5,641 bases of DNA. It comes from Thermohalobaculum sp964467005 (GTDB lineage: Bacteria; Pseudomonadota; Alphaproteobacteria; Rhodobacterales; Rhodobacteraceae). Shown here piece after piece: positions 1 to 5,074 of this stretch. The DNA lies in assembly GCA_964467005.1 (NCBI GenBank), contig CAYXPI010000210.1, positions 1 through 5,641 on the forward strand, read 5' to 3'. Every line of letters starts with the position of its first letter. Positions within the stretch are counted from its first letter, which is position 1. Below the pieces are notes generated by a model. It did no database searches and was not told the origin of the DNA. It saw only the letters and a program-made list of their open reading frames with translations. A program made the translations under genes and the position numbers.

Positions 1-1080
1 TGGGCCAACGACCGCTCGGTGCAGGTGATCCACGATGTCTGCAATCGGGAGGGCGAACTCATCGGGTACGCGCCGCGCTCGGTGCTCCGCCGGGTGATCG
101 GGCTCTACGATGCGCGCGGCTGGCGGGCGCTGGTCGCGCCGGAGATCGAGTTCTACCTCACCAAACCCAACACCGACCCCGACTACCCGCTCGAGCCGCC
201 GGTGGGGCGCTCGGGCCGGCGCGCGCAGAAGGCGCAGGCCTACTCCATCGCCGCGGTGGACGAGTACGACGTCATCATCGAGCACATCTACGACTATGCG
301 GACGCGCTCGGTCTCGACATCGACACGGTGATCCAGGAAGGCGGCGCGGCCCAGCTCGAGATCAACCTCCGGCACGGGGATCCGCTCGAGCTCGCCGACC
401 AGGTGTTTTTCTTCAAGCGCCTCATCCGCGAGTCAGCGCTCCGCTGCGGCTGCTACGCGACCTTCATGGCCAAGCCGATGGAGGGCCAGCCCGGGAGTGC
501 GATGCACATCCACCAGTCCGTCGTCTCGGCCGAGACCGGGCGCTCGCTCTTCTCGGGCGAGGATGGGGGGCCGTCGGAGCTCTTCTTCTCCTTCATCGGC
601 GGGCAGCAAGCCTATTTCCGCGCGGCCTGCTGCATGGTGGCGCCCTATGTGAATTCCTACCGTCGCCTCGTGCCGGACCTCACAGCCCCCATCAACCTCG
701 ATTGGGGGCGGGACAATCGGACGACCGGGCTCCGCGTGCCGATCTCCGAGCCCGAGGCGCGTCGGGTGGAGAACCGCGTGGTCGGCGCCGACGCCAACCC
801 TTACCTCGCGATCGCCGCCACGCTGGCCTGCGGGTATCTCGGCATGGTCGAGGGGCTGTCGCCCCGCCCGGAGGTGACGACCGACAGCTACGACCGGCCG
901 CGCGAGCTGCCCTATTCGCTCCTCGATGCGGTGGCGGAGTTCCGCACTCAGACGGCCCTGGCCGATGTGCTGGGGCGCGAGTTCTGCGCGCTTTACGCGG
1001 CGGTCAAGGAGCACGAATACGATGAGTTCATGCGGGTGATCTCGCCCTGGGAGCGGGAGCACCTCCTCCTCAACGTGTGA
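1..1080 (+). CDS. Glutamine synthetase family protein, probably gamma-glutamylpolyamine synthetase-like (5' end outside window)
   Basis: The reading frame is open from base 1 to a TGA at 1078-1080, giving 359 residues. Family members are about 440-470 residues, so roughly the first 90 (most of the N-terminal beta-grasp domain) lie outside the window. Class I glutamine synthetase landmarks occur in order: PEIEFYL with metal-binding glutamates (about residues 47-53), GGAAQLEINL (about 116-125), GSAMHIHQS with the catalytic-site histidines (bases about 493-519), VNSYRRL, the NRTTGLRVP arginine loop, RRVENR, and the ending PWEREHLLL. Known members ligate ammonia or an amine/polyamine to the gamma-carboxylate of glutamate using ATP. 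GAAQ in place of the GlnA-type sequence, and no NLYDLP-like adenylylation site, favour the PuuA/GlnT-like branch over housekeeping GlnA. The amine substrate cannot be read from the sequence. Its last 11 bp overlap the convergent ThiE-like gene. The family call is very secure and the subfamily is an inference. Confidence 0.93.
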   Translation, partial: WANDRSVQVIHDVCNREGELIGYAPRSVLRRVIGLYDARGWRALVAPEIEFYLTKPNTDPDYPLEPPVGRSGRRAQKAQAYSIAAVDEYDVIIEHIYDYADALGLDIDTVIQEGGAAQLEINLRHGDPLELADQVFFFKRLIRESALRCGCYATFMAKPMEGQPGSAMHIHQSVVSAETGRSLFSGEDGGPSELFFSFIGGQQAYFRAACCMVAPYVNSYRRLVPDLTAPINLDWGRDNRTTGLRVPISEPEARRVENRVVGADANPYLAIAATLACGYLGMVEGLSPRPEVTTDSYDRPRELPYSLLDAVAEFRTQTALADVLGREFCALYAAVKEHEYDEFMRVISPWEREHLLLNV

Positions 1081-1669
1081 GCGCCTCGAGGTAAGGGGCG
1101 AGGGTGGCCGCGGGATCGTCGGCCTCCCAGATCTCGGGTCCGGGGACGAGAAAATCCGCCACCCCGCCGAGCTCCGCCGCGGTGCCGGGGCCAACGCCGC
1201 CCTCGGCGACGGAGGGCACCTCGATCACCTCGGCCCACCAGGCGAGAAGCTCCCCCGCCTCGGCGGCCGGGCCGAGGGCCACGTAGTCGGCGCCCGCCTC
1301 GGCGAGGGACATCGCCCGGTGCCGGCTCGCGCCTGCGAAAGCGCCGAGGATGGTGTCCGGCCCGAGCGCCTTCCGGAGCGCGCCGAGGCGCCCGCCGTCG
1401 GCCGTCAGATGCACGCCGTCGAGGCCGAGAGGTTGGACGAGCGCCGGCCGGTCGGTCGCCAAGAGCGGAACCTCCGCCGCGTGGGCGATCGGCAGAAGGG
1501 CGTTCGCCACCGTCGTCAAGGCTGCGTCGTCCGCCTCCACCCCGATCCGCAGGCAGGCGACGGCGCCCGTGGCGAGAATCCTCTCGGTGGCGCGGGCGAC
1601 CGCATCCACGCGCTCCGCGGCATTCGGCGGGGTGACGAGATAGAGGCGGGGAGCCTCGGTCGCGGCCAT
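1070..1669 (-). CDS. Thiamine phosphate synthase-like (ThiE/TenI superfamily) protein, degenerate active site
   Basis: The protein has 199 residues, close to the usual ThiE size of about 200-220. A TIM-barrel ThiE/TenI pattern is visible: RLYLVTPP (8-15), CLRIGVE (39-45), ATDRPAL (71-77), DGVHLTADGG (84-93), a GADYVALGP strand (126-134), AEGGVGPGT (155-163) and a terminal phosphate-site-like region around LVPGPEI. ThiE joins hydroxymethylpyrimidine diphosphate to thiazole phosphate. Here the usual QLR-K strand keeps only its Arg (R41), the GQED after GVHL is changed, and the PT-TK loop lysine is absent (GPAAEAGELL instead). It may therefore be a paralogue with another role rather than the true ThiE. 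ATG at 1669 is chosen over the TTG one codon upstream because it forms a TGATG overlap with the preceding gene and has GAGGG just upstream. It is last in the minus-strand run. Automated annotation would probably still call it thiE. Confidence 0.85.
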   Translation of the reverse strand: MAATEAPRLYLVTPPNAAERVDAVARATERILATGAVACLRIGVEADDAALTTVANALLPIAHAAEVPLLATDRPALVQPLGLDGVHLTADGGRLGALRKALGPDTILGAFAGASRHRAMSLAEAGADYVALGPAAEAGELLAWWAEVIEVPSVAEGGVGPGTAAELGGVADFLVPGPEIWEADDPAATLAPYLEALTR

Positions 1670-1971
1670 CAACCCTCGCGCGGGCGGATTTTCATGCCGC
1701 CACCCTTGGGCTGGGCCCGCGGCGCCGGTGTTGCGCCGGGCTCGCCGAGGCTTCGCCCGGTCTGGCTCTCATAGGCCGCGAGATGCTGGTTGAAGAACCC
1801 GACGAGCTTGGCGAAATCCGCCTCGCGCATCACGATGTTGGCCACATCTTCGGGCGGCAGGGGCTTAGGCTGGCCGCCGCTTGTCGACATCGCCTGATCC
1901 TGCAGCGTGAAGCTGACCATGCCCCCCTGGATCATGAAATTGGCCATCGAGTTCACAAACAGTCTCGGCAT
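1669..1971 (-). CDS. Small uncharacterised protein, DUF3467-like outline
   Basis: The product is a 100-residue soluble protein with no signal peptide or membrane segment. It has three parts: an N-terminal strand-like segment, MPRLFVNSMANF then MVSFTLQDQ (1-27); a short linker rich in Gly, Ser and Pro (29-40); and a segment EDVANIVMREADFAKLVGFFNQHLAAYE given here as residues 41-68. A basic tail rich in Pro and Gly follows (77-100). The order short beta segment, then a strand, then an 'AK-L...L...YE...G' helix recalls DUF3467 proteins, but the resemblance is by eye and weak. ATG at 1971 is well supported by GGAGGAGGA placed 4 nt upstream, so longer in-frame extensions up to 2559 are shadow sequence over the next gene. 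It follows the paralogue pair by 49 nt and its stop overlaps the ThiE-like start by one base (TGATG), pointing to co-translation. Its function is unknown. Confidence 0.85.
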   Translation of the reverse strand: MPRLFVNSMANFMIQGGMVSFTLQDQAMSTSGGQPKPLPPEDVANIVMREADFAKLVGFFNQHLAAYESQTGRSLGEPGATPAPRAQPKGGGMKIRPREG

Positions 1972-1975
1972 GGGG

Positions 1976-1984
1976 TCCTCCTCC
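1976..1984 (-). promoter_or_regulatory. Strong ribosome binding site of the small DUF3467-like gene
   Basis: On the minus strand this reads GGAGGAGGA. The AGGAGG core lies 5 nt before the ATG at 1971. It is the best Shine-Dalgarno match in the minus-strand run, and it fixes the start of the 100-residue gene against the longer upstream reading frame. Confidence 0.8.
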
Positions 1985-2020
1985 GCTTGGCGCCCGGTCT
2001 CGCGCGGGGGGCGGGGTCTG

Positions 2021-2731
2021 TCAAGCGTCCCAGGCGGGGGCGCCCGTGGCCTTGGGCACGAGCAGCCGGGCCGGGCGCCGGCGCGCCGCCTCGGCGAACA
2101 TCGGGCCCACATTGCGGCCGACGGAGGAGACGTTGTCGACCATCTTGAGGTGCCGACCGAGGGCCGGGGTGGTCGCGGCCTCGACGAGGTGGGGCGCGAG
2201 CGCCGGATCGTCGAACTCGGGCAGGAGATAGGCCAGCGGATCGCCCCGGCGGAGCACCCAGTCGCTATCCGGGTCCTGCCATTCGAGGACCGCGTTGAGG
2301 GGCCGGGGCCATTGGGTGAGGGGAAAGCGGCCGCAGACGAGGCTGCCCGGCCAGGCGCGAAAGGTCGGGGCGAACATCGGCGGCATGAGGTTGAGCGTGC
2401 AGGGCCGGTCCGTGACCATGTGGAGGTTGAGCGAGATCTGCACCGCCGGCCGGTCGTCCCGCCGCTGGGCCGAGGGCATGATGAAGGTGACGAGCCCGCG
2501 AAACGCGCCCTCCGAGAGGCCGCCCGGCTCGTCCACCCGAAAAAACCGCGCGGGGCCATGGGGCGGCTGCGCCATCCGAAGCCGAAGATTGAACGCCGCG
2601 CGGGCCACGATCACCCGCCGCTCGAGGCTCGCCGCGGGGGCGCTCGGCGCCAGGATCACCGGCGGCAGAAAGGCGAGCGCCGCCTGGGGCGACTGGGTGC
2701 GCCAGCCGATCTCCGCCGTCGCCTCAGCCAT
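2021..2731 (-). CDS. Uncharacterised protein, downstream member of a tandem paralogue pair
   Basis: The product has 236 residues, with no signal peptide or clear membrane helix. Residues 99-224 align without a gap to residues 113-238 of the gene just upstream, with 53 of 126 positions identical by hand count. Shared blocks are VTD-P, LMPP, WPG, R-PL, WP, EW, LR-G-PLAY, EF, LVEA, TP-L and RRP-RLL. A weaker match links the N-terminal halves (APAASLERRV here, CPAVNALERQV there). I do not recognise the family. The C-terminal order (strand, PP, PG, R-P, EW, RG-P) faintly recalls the DUF6065 type, which is a guess only. ATG at 2731 overlaps the upstream stop by 8 nt (ATGGCTGA). The only nearby GGAG touches the ATG with no spacer, so translation by reinitiation after the upstream gene is likely. 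An in-frame extension to 2845 is rejected because it lies wholly in the upstream gene and lacks family-like sequence. Confidence 0.87.
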   Translation of the reverse strand: MAEATAEIGWRTQSPQAALAFLPPVILAPSAPAASLERRVIVARAAFNLRLRMAQPPHGPARFFRVDEPGGLSEGAFRGLVTFIMPSAQRRDDRPAVQISLNLHMVTDRPCTLNLMPPMFAPTFRAWPGSLVCGRFPLTQWPRPLNAVLEWQDPDSDWVLRRGDPLAYLLPEFDDPALAPHLVEAATTPALGRHLKMVDNVSSVGRNVGPMFAEAARRRPARLLVPKATGAPAWDA

Positions 2732-3458
2732 CTCCGAGCCGGGTGAGAAGCCGCTCCGGCCGCCGGGTGAGCGCCTCCTCCCAGAGGGCCTCGATCTCGG
2801 GCGTGATGTGGCGCACCCCGTCCATCCCCGCGCGGTACTCGGCAAGCTCGGGCGTGAGCTCGGCCTCCACCAGGCGCGGTCGCTTTTGCGGGTGGTTGAA
2901 CTCGAAAAGCGCGTAGGCCAGCGGCTCGCCCTGGCGGAGGGCGAGCTCCTCCCCGGGCTTGTCCCACTCGAAGGCCCAAGTGAGGCTCGCGGGCCAGATC
3001 CAGAGCGGCCAGCGCGCCGCCACCATCGTGCCCGGCCACCGTCGCATCTGCGGGCCGAGGAAGGGGGGCATCAGCGTCATGATCGCTGGGGTGTCGGTGA
3101 CGAAGAAGAAGGGCAGGGCGAGCTGGAGCACCGGCTTCTTCGGGTGGCGCCAGCGCGCAGGCGCCTCGAGGCTCACCCATTCCGAGATCTTCTCGGGCTG
3201 CACGAAGGTCCCTTGGTCGATCACCGCGAGAGCGGGGCCGCCGGCCTCCTCCTCCAAGGCAAGCCGCAGGGTGACCGGCGAGGGGATCTCCACCACCTGC
3301 CGCTCGAGCGCGTTGACCGCCGGGCAGTTCTGGATCGCCCGCGTGCCGAGCGGCTTCTCGCGGGTGGAGAACACGGTGCGGGGCGGCTGGAAGGCAAAGC
3401 CCGCCTCAGGATCGGTCAGGCAGTAGCCCACATCGCAATAGGTGATCTCGCCATACAT
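2724..3458 (-). CDS. Uncharacterised protein, upstream member of a tandem paralogue pair
   Basis: The product has 244 residues and appears cytosolic, with no signal peptide. The N-terminal part (1-110) carries Cys at 8, 13 and 45, a NCPAVNALERQV block (44-55) and a stretch rich in Glu and Gly. The C-terminal part (113-238) holds the conserved core: LPFFFVTDTP (115-124), LMPPF (129-133), WPGTMVAARWPL (141-152), WAFEW (161-165), LRQGEPLAYALFEF (174-187), LVEAELTPEL (196-205) and RRPERLL (232-238). The core is shared with the gene that follows at 42% identity, ungapped, by hand count. No catalytic or nucleotide-binding signature is evident. ATG at 3458 has GAGGGGG about 6 nt upstream. It lies 48 nt after the cupin gene, with no terminator seen between, and overlaps the next gene by 8 nt. 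I cannot assign a function; the pair looks like an old tandem duplication whose copies have diverged. Confidence 0.88.
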   Translation of the reverse strand: MYGEITYCDVGYCLTDPEAGFAFQPPRTVFSTREKPLGTRAIQNCPAVNALERQVVEIPSPVTLRLALEEEAGGPALAVIDQGTFVQPEKISEWVSLEAPARWRHPKKPVLQLALPFFFVTDTPAIMTLMPPFLGPQMRRWPGTMVAARWPLWIWPASLTWAFEWDKPGEELALRQGEPLAYALFEFNHPQKRPRLVEAELTPELAEYRAGMDGVRHITPEIEALWEEALTRRPERLLTRLGDG

Positions 3459-3506
3459 GCGCGCCCCCTCGGTTGGCCGCTCAGTAGCAGAGGGGCAGGG
3501 GCGAGG

Positions 3507-3944
3507 CTAGCCGCCGGGACGCGGCATCGGGCGCCAGTCCGGCCCGGCGAGCTCGAAGCCCGCGAACTCGAAGGCGGGCGACACGGTGCAGCCCACCAGG
3601 GTCCAGGCGCCGAGGGAGACGGCGGTCTGCCACCAGCCTTTGGGCACCACGATCTGGGGCTTCTGTCCCGCGGCGATTTCGGGGCCGAGGCGATGCGCCT
3701 CCGCGTCGTGGCCGTTGGGCGAGAGGGTGAGGGAGAGCGGCCCACCCGCATACCAGTGCCAGATTTCGTCCGCGTCGATCCGGTGCCAGTGAGACACGTC
3801 GTCGACCTCGAGGAGGTAGTAGATCGCGCTGCCCGCCGCGCGCTGGCCCGGCGCGGCCTCGGCCCGCCAGGTCTCCCGGTACCAGCCCCCCTCCGGATGG
3901 CGGGCCAAGCCCAGGCGCTGGATGAGGTGCTTGGCGTCGGACAT
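3507..3944 (-). CDS. Cupin_5 (DUF985) family protein
   Basis: The 145-residue protein is a single small beta-barrel domain and matches the family's usual length. Diagnostic DUF985 segments are HPEGGWYRETWR (16-27), SHWHRIDADEIWHWYAG (51-67) with H52, H54, E60 and H63 as possible metal or ligand residues, IVVPKGWWQTA (98-108), and the C-terminal LVGCTVSPAFEFAGFEL (116-132). Family members are cupins of mostly unproven function; some are discussed as sugar- or small-molecule-binding proteins. The start at 3944 places the HPEGG motif at the family's normal distance from the N terminus. Only a poor GGGGG-type ribosome site precedes it, and the candidate -10 box ends about 8 nt from the ATG, so a very short or absent leader is possible. 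It is first in the minus-strand run and diverges from the DUF3775 gene. Confidence 0.92.
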   Translation of the reverse strand: MSDAKHLIQRLGLARHPEGGWYRETWRAEAAPGQRAAGSAIYYLLEVDDVSHWHRIDADEIWHWYAGGPLSLTLSPNGHDAEAHRLGPEIAAGQKPQIVVPKGWWQTAVSLGAWTLVGCTVSPAFEFAGFELAGPDWRPMPRPGG

Positions 3945-3951
3945 ACCCCCC

Positions 3952-3980
3952 TAGAGGCGGTTGATCTTGCTCTATGTCAA
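3952..3980 (-). promoter_or_regulatory. Candidate promoter of the minus-strand cupin gene and downstream genes
   Basis: On the minus strand a perfect TTGACA -35 box lies at 3980-3975. With a 17-nt spacer, the -10 position at 3957-3952 reads CCTCTA, a poor match. Transcription would begin about at the cupin ATG (3944), implying a leaderless or nearly leaderless message. The -35 box is secure as a string; its use as a promoter is an inference. Confidence 0.4.
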
Positions 3981-3981
3981 G
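3966..3981. promoter_or_regulatory. Candidate CRP/FNR-family operator (CTTG-N8-CAAG)
   Basis: The 16-base element CTTGCTCTATGTCAAG has symmetric ends. Its core TTGCT-N4-GTCAA matches 8 of the 10 fixed positions of the FNR-type consensus TTGAT-N4-ATCAA. It sits between two divergent genes and overlaps the TTGACA -35 box of the minus-strand promoter. A bound regulator there would be expected to block the cupin promoter. Such short sites arise by chance, so this is tentative. Confidence 0.35.
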
Positions 3982-4019
3982 GCTGAGACCGGGGGCTGGG
4001 GCGAGCATGGGTGAAAAGC

Positions 4020-4025
4020 AGGAGA
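4020..4025 (+). promoter_or_regulatory. Ribosome binding site that sets the DUF3775 start
   Basis: AGGAGA lies with its AGGAG core 6 nt before the ATG at 4031. Upstream in-frame ATGs at 3974 and 4007 lack a comparable site. The one at 3974 also falls inside the candidate operator. Confidence 0.7.
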
Positions 4026-4030
4026 CCGAG

Positions 4031-4423
4031 ATGCTGACGCTGCCGCTTGCCACCGTGGGCTGGATCATCCTCAAGGCCCGTGAGGTGGATGTGAAGGATG
4101 TGGACACCGCCGAGGCGGACGCTCAGGACGACGACGTGATGGGCGTGCTCGAAGATCGGCCCAACGACGCCTCCGCCGACGAGGTCACAAGCTGGATCGA
4201 CGACCTCAACGAGGACGAGCAGGCCGAGCTCGTCGCGATCTTCTGGCTCGGGCGCGACGGGGCGGAGGCGGAGGAGTTTCCCGAGCTCGTGGCCGAGGCT
4301 CGCCGCCGCCGCATGGGCTCGACCGCGCGGTACCTCCTAGGCTCGCCGCTCCTGTCGGATTATCTGGAGGCCGGCCTCGAAGCCCTCGGCGTGAGCGTCA
4401 ACGAGCTCGAATCGAGCCTCTGA
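4031..4423 (+). CDS. DUF3775 family protein
   Basis: The product has 130 residues and is strongly acidic. The family pattern is clear: VGWIILKAREVDVKD (9-23), an acidic linker (24-37), VLEDRPND (39-46), WIDDLNEDEQAELVAIFWLGRD (from about 55), a basic helix around RRRRMGS, and TARYLLGSPLLSDYLEAGL near the end. Proteins of this kind are short alphaproteobacterial cytosolic proteins of unknown function. I do not know any established role. I chose ATG 4031 over the longer frame from 3974 because it has a good AGGAG site and because the added residues (MSRLRPGAG...) are outside the family and lie over the regulatory region. A start at 4007 (MGEKQETE) is a less likely alternative. The gene stands alone on its strand and ends 6 bp from the convergent exported-protein gene, with no evident terminator between. 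Confidence 0.88.
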   Translation: MLTLPLATVGWIILKAREVDVKDVDTAEADAQDDDVMGVLEDRPNDASADEVTSWIDDLNEDEQAELVAIFWLGRDGAEAEEFPELVAEARRRRMGSTARYLLGSPLLSDYLEAGLEALGVSVNELESSL

Positions 4424-4429
4424 GCCCGA

Positions 4430-5071
4430 TCAACTGCGGCGGCGGCGCATCAGCGCCAGCGCTGCAATCCCCGTGAGAGCGAGGCCGAGGGCTCCGGGAA
4501 GGGGCACCTGGCTCACTTCGATGGACTGCACGCGGAAGCGGTCATTGTTTCCGATGGCCGAGAGATCGAGCTGCGTGAGCACCAGAAGGACGCCGTCGAA
4601 CTCCGTGAGCCGGGTGACGTTGCTGTTCGCGTCGAGCCGCGGGATGTTGATCGTGAAGCCGCCGGCCTCGTCGCCGTCGAGCACCAAGCGGACATCGTCG
4701 TTCGAGGGGCCCACGACGGGCGGGTTGATCCCCTGGAAGGTGATCGCGTCGACGACAATCCGTTGATTGAAGAGGAAGGAGAGCGTCTCGTCCGCGACGC
4801 GCCCGTCCAGCCGGTTGGCGTCGGAGCCTTGGTCGTCGAATGTGGGAACGGGCGAGGTCGTGACGCCCATGCCCACACCGACGGAGACGGGCACCGCCGA
4901 GGTCACGCCCGTGCCCACGGCCGAGGCCGCGAAGTTGAGGCTAAGGCCGTCCACCGTGAGGCCGGATGCGATCTCACCCGCCGAGAGACCGCCGAGATTG
5001 AAGGTCGCCGCGCCCGCCGCCGCCGCCGCCAACAGCGTTGCCCCACAGGCAAGACCAAGGGCGCGGCGTAT
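4430..5071 (-). CDS. Exported VPLPA-CTERM-like protein with an apparent ATA start codon
   Basis: Read from ATA at 5071, the product has 213 residues. It has an N-terminal signal peptide (RR at 2-3, hydrophobic stretch 4-19, likely cleavage after the AGA or GAA around 19-22). An extracytoplasmic domain rich in Gly, Val, Asp and Asn, without Cys, follows (23-188). A C-terminal VPLPGALGLALTGIAALAL membrane segment then leads into MRRRRS (189-213). That tail is a VPLPA-CTERM sorting signal with G in place of the final A; such signals are handled by exosortase systems in proteobacteria and are typical of surface or extracellular proteins. The mature part resembles the generic beta-rich domains of PEP-CTERM-type proteins (DETLSFLFNQRIVVDAITF). 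A standard start is absent: the frame is closed by the aldolase TGA at 5077-5075. The first conventional alternative start, TTG at 5032, would delete most of the signal peptide. The ligand or role is unknown. Confidence 0.82.
   Translation of the reverse strand: MRRALGLACGATLLAAAAAGAATFNLGGLSAGEIASGLTVDGLSLNFAASAVGTGVTSAVPVSVGVGMGVTTSPVPTFDDQGSDANRLDGRVADETLSFLFNQRIVVDAITFQGINPPVVGPSNDDVRLVLDGDEAGGFTINIPRLDANSNVTRLTEFDGVLLVLTQLDLSAIGNNDRFRVQSIEVSQVPLPGALGLALTGIAALALMRRRRS
5016..5030. repeat. Short GCC trinucleotide repeat (5 units)
   Basis: Five tandem GCC units on the plus strand encode a run of five GCG alanine codons in the hydrophobic core of the exported protein's signal peptide (residues 15-19). 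It is a short microsatellite, possibly prone to slippage, but also normal for Ala-rich signal peptides in GC-rich DNA. Confidence 0.6.
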
Positions 5072-5074
5072 GGC

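Noticed and set aside
433..1194. 253-codon open frame on the minus strand opposite the glutamine synthetase gene
   Set aside because: Its composition (Arg, His, Gly, Pro) is typical of an antisense shadow, while the plus-strand frame carries all the family motifs.
1907..2746. 279-codon open frame on the plus strand
   Set aside because: It is a shadow of the small protein gene and the downstream paralogue and has no recognisable domain or ribosome site.
2732..2845. N-terminal extension of the downstream paralogue to 2845
   Set aside because: The added 38 residues lie wholly inside the upstream gene, are Arg/Ser/Pro-rich, and have no match in the paralogue. The ATG at 2731 gives a classic overlapping stop/start.
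2295..3986. 563-codon open frame on the plus strand
   Set aside because: It lies antisense to three well-supported minus-strand genes, is Arg/Gly/Pro-rich low-complexity sequence with no domain, and is open because of high GC. It also runs through the control region.
3974..4030. Longer start of the DUF3775 protein at 3974
   Set aside because: There is no ribosome site, the extra residues are not family-like, and the ATG falls inside the putative operator. ATG 4031 has AGGAG at good spacing.
4444..4457. Hairpin GGCGC-ATCA-GCGCC as a terminator between convergent genes
   Set aside because: The stem is only 5 bp, there is no T-run on either side, and it lies inside the coding sequence of the Arg-rich tail.
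5036..5071. Lipoprotein signal around the Cys at residue 9 of the exported protein
   Set aside because: The residues before the Cys (G-L-A) do not fit a lipobox and the Cys is too near the N terminus. A plain signal peptide fits better.
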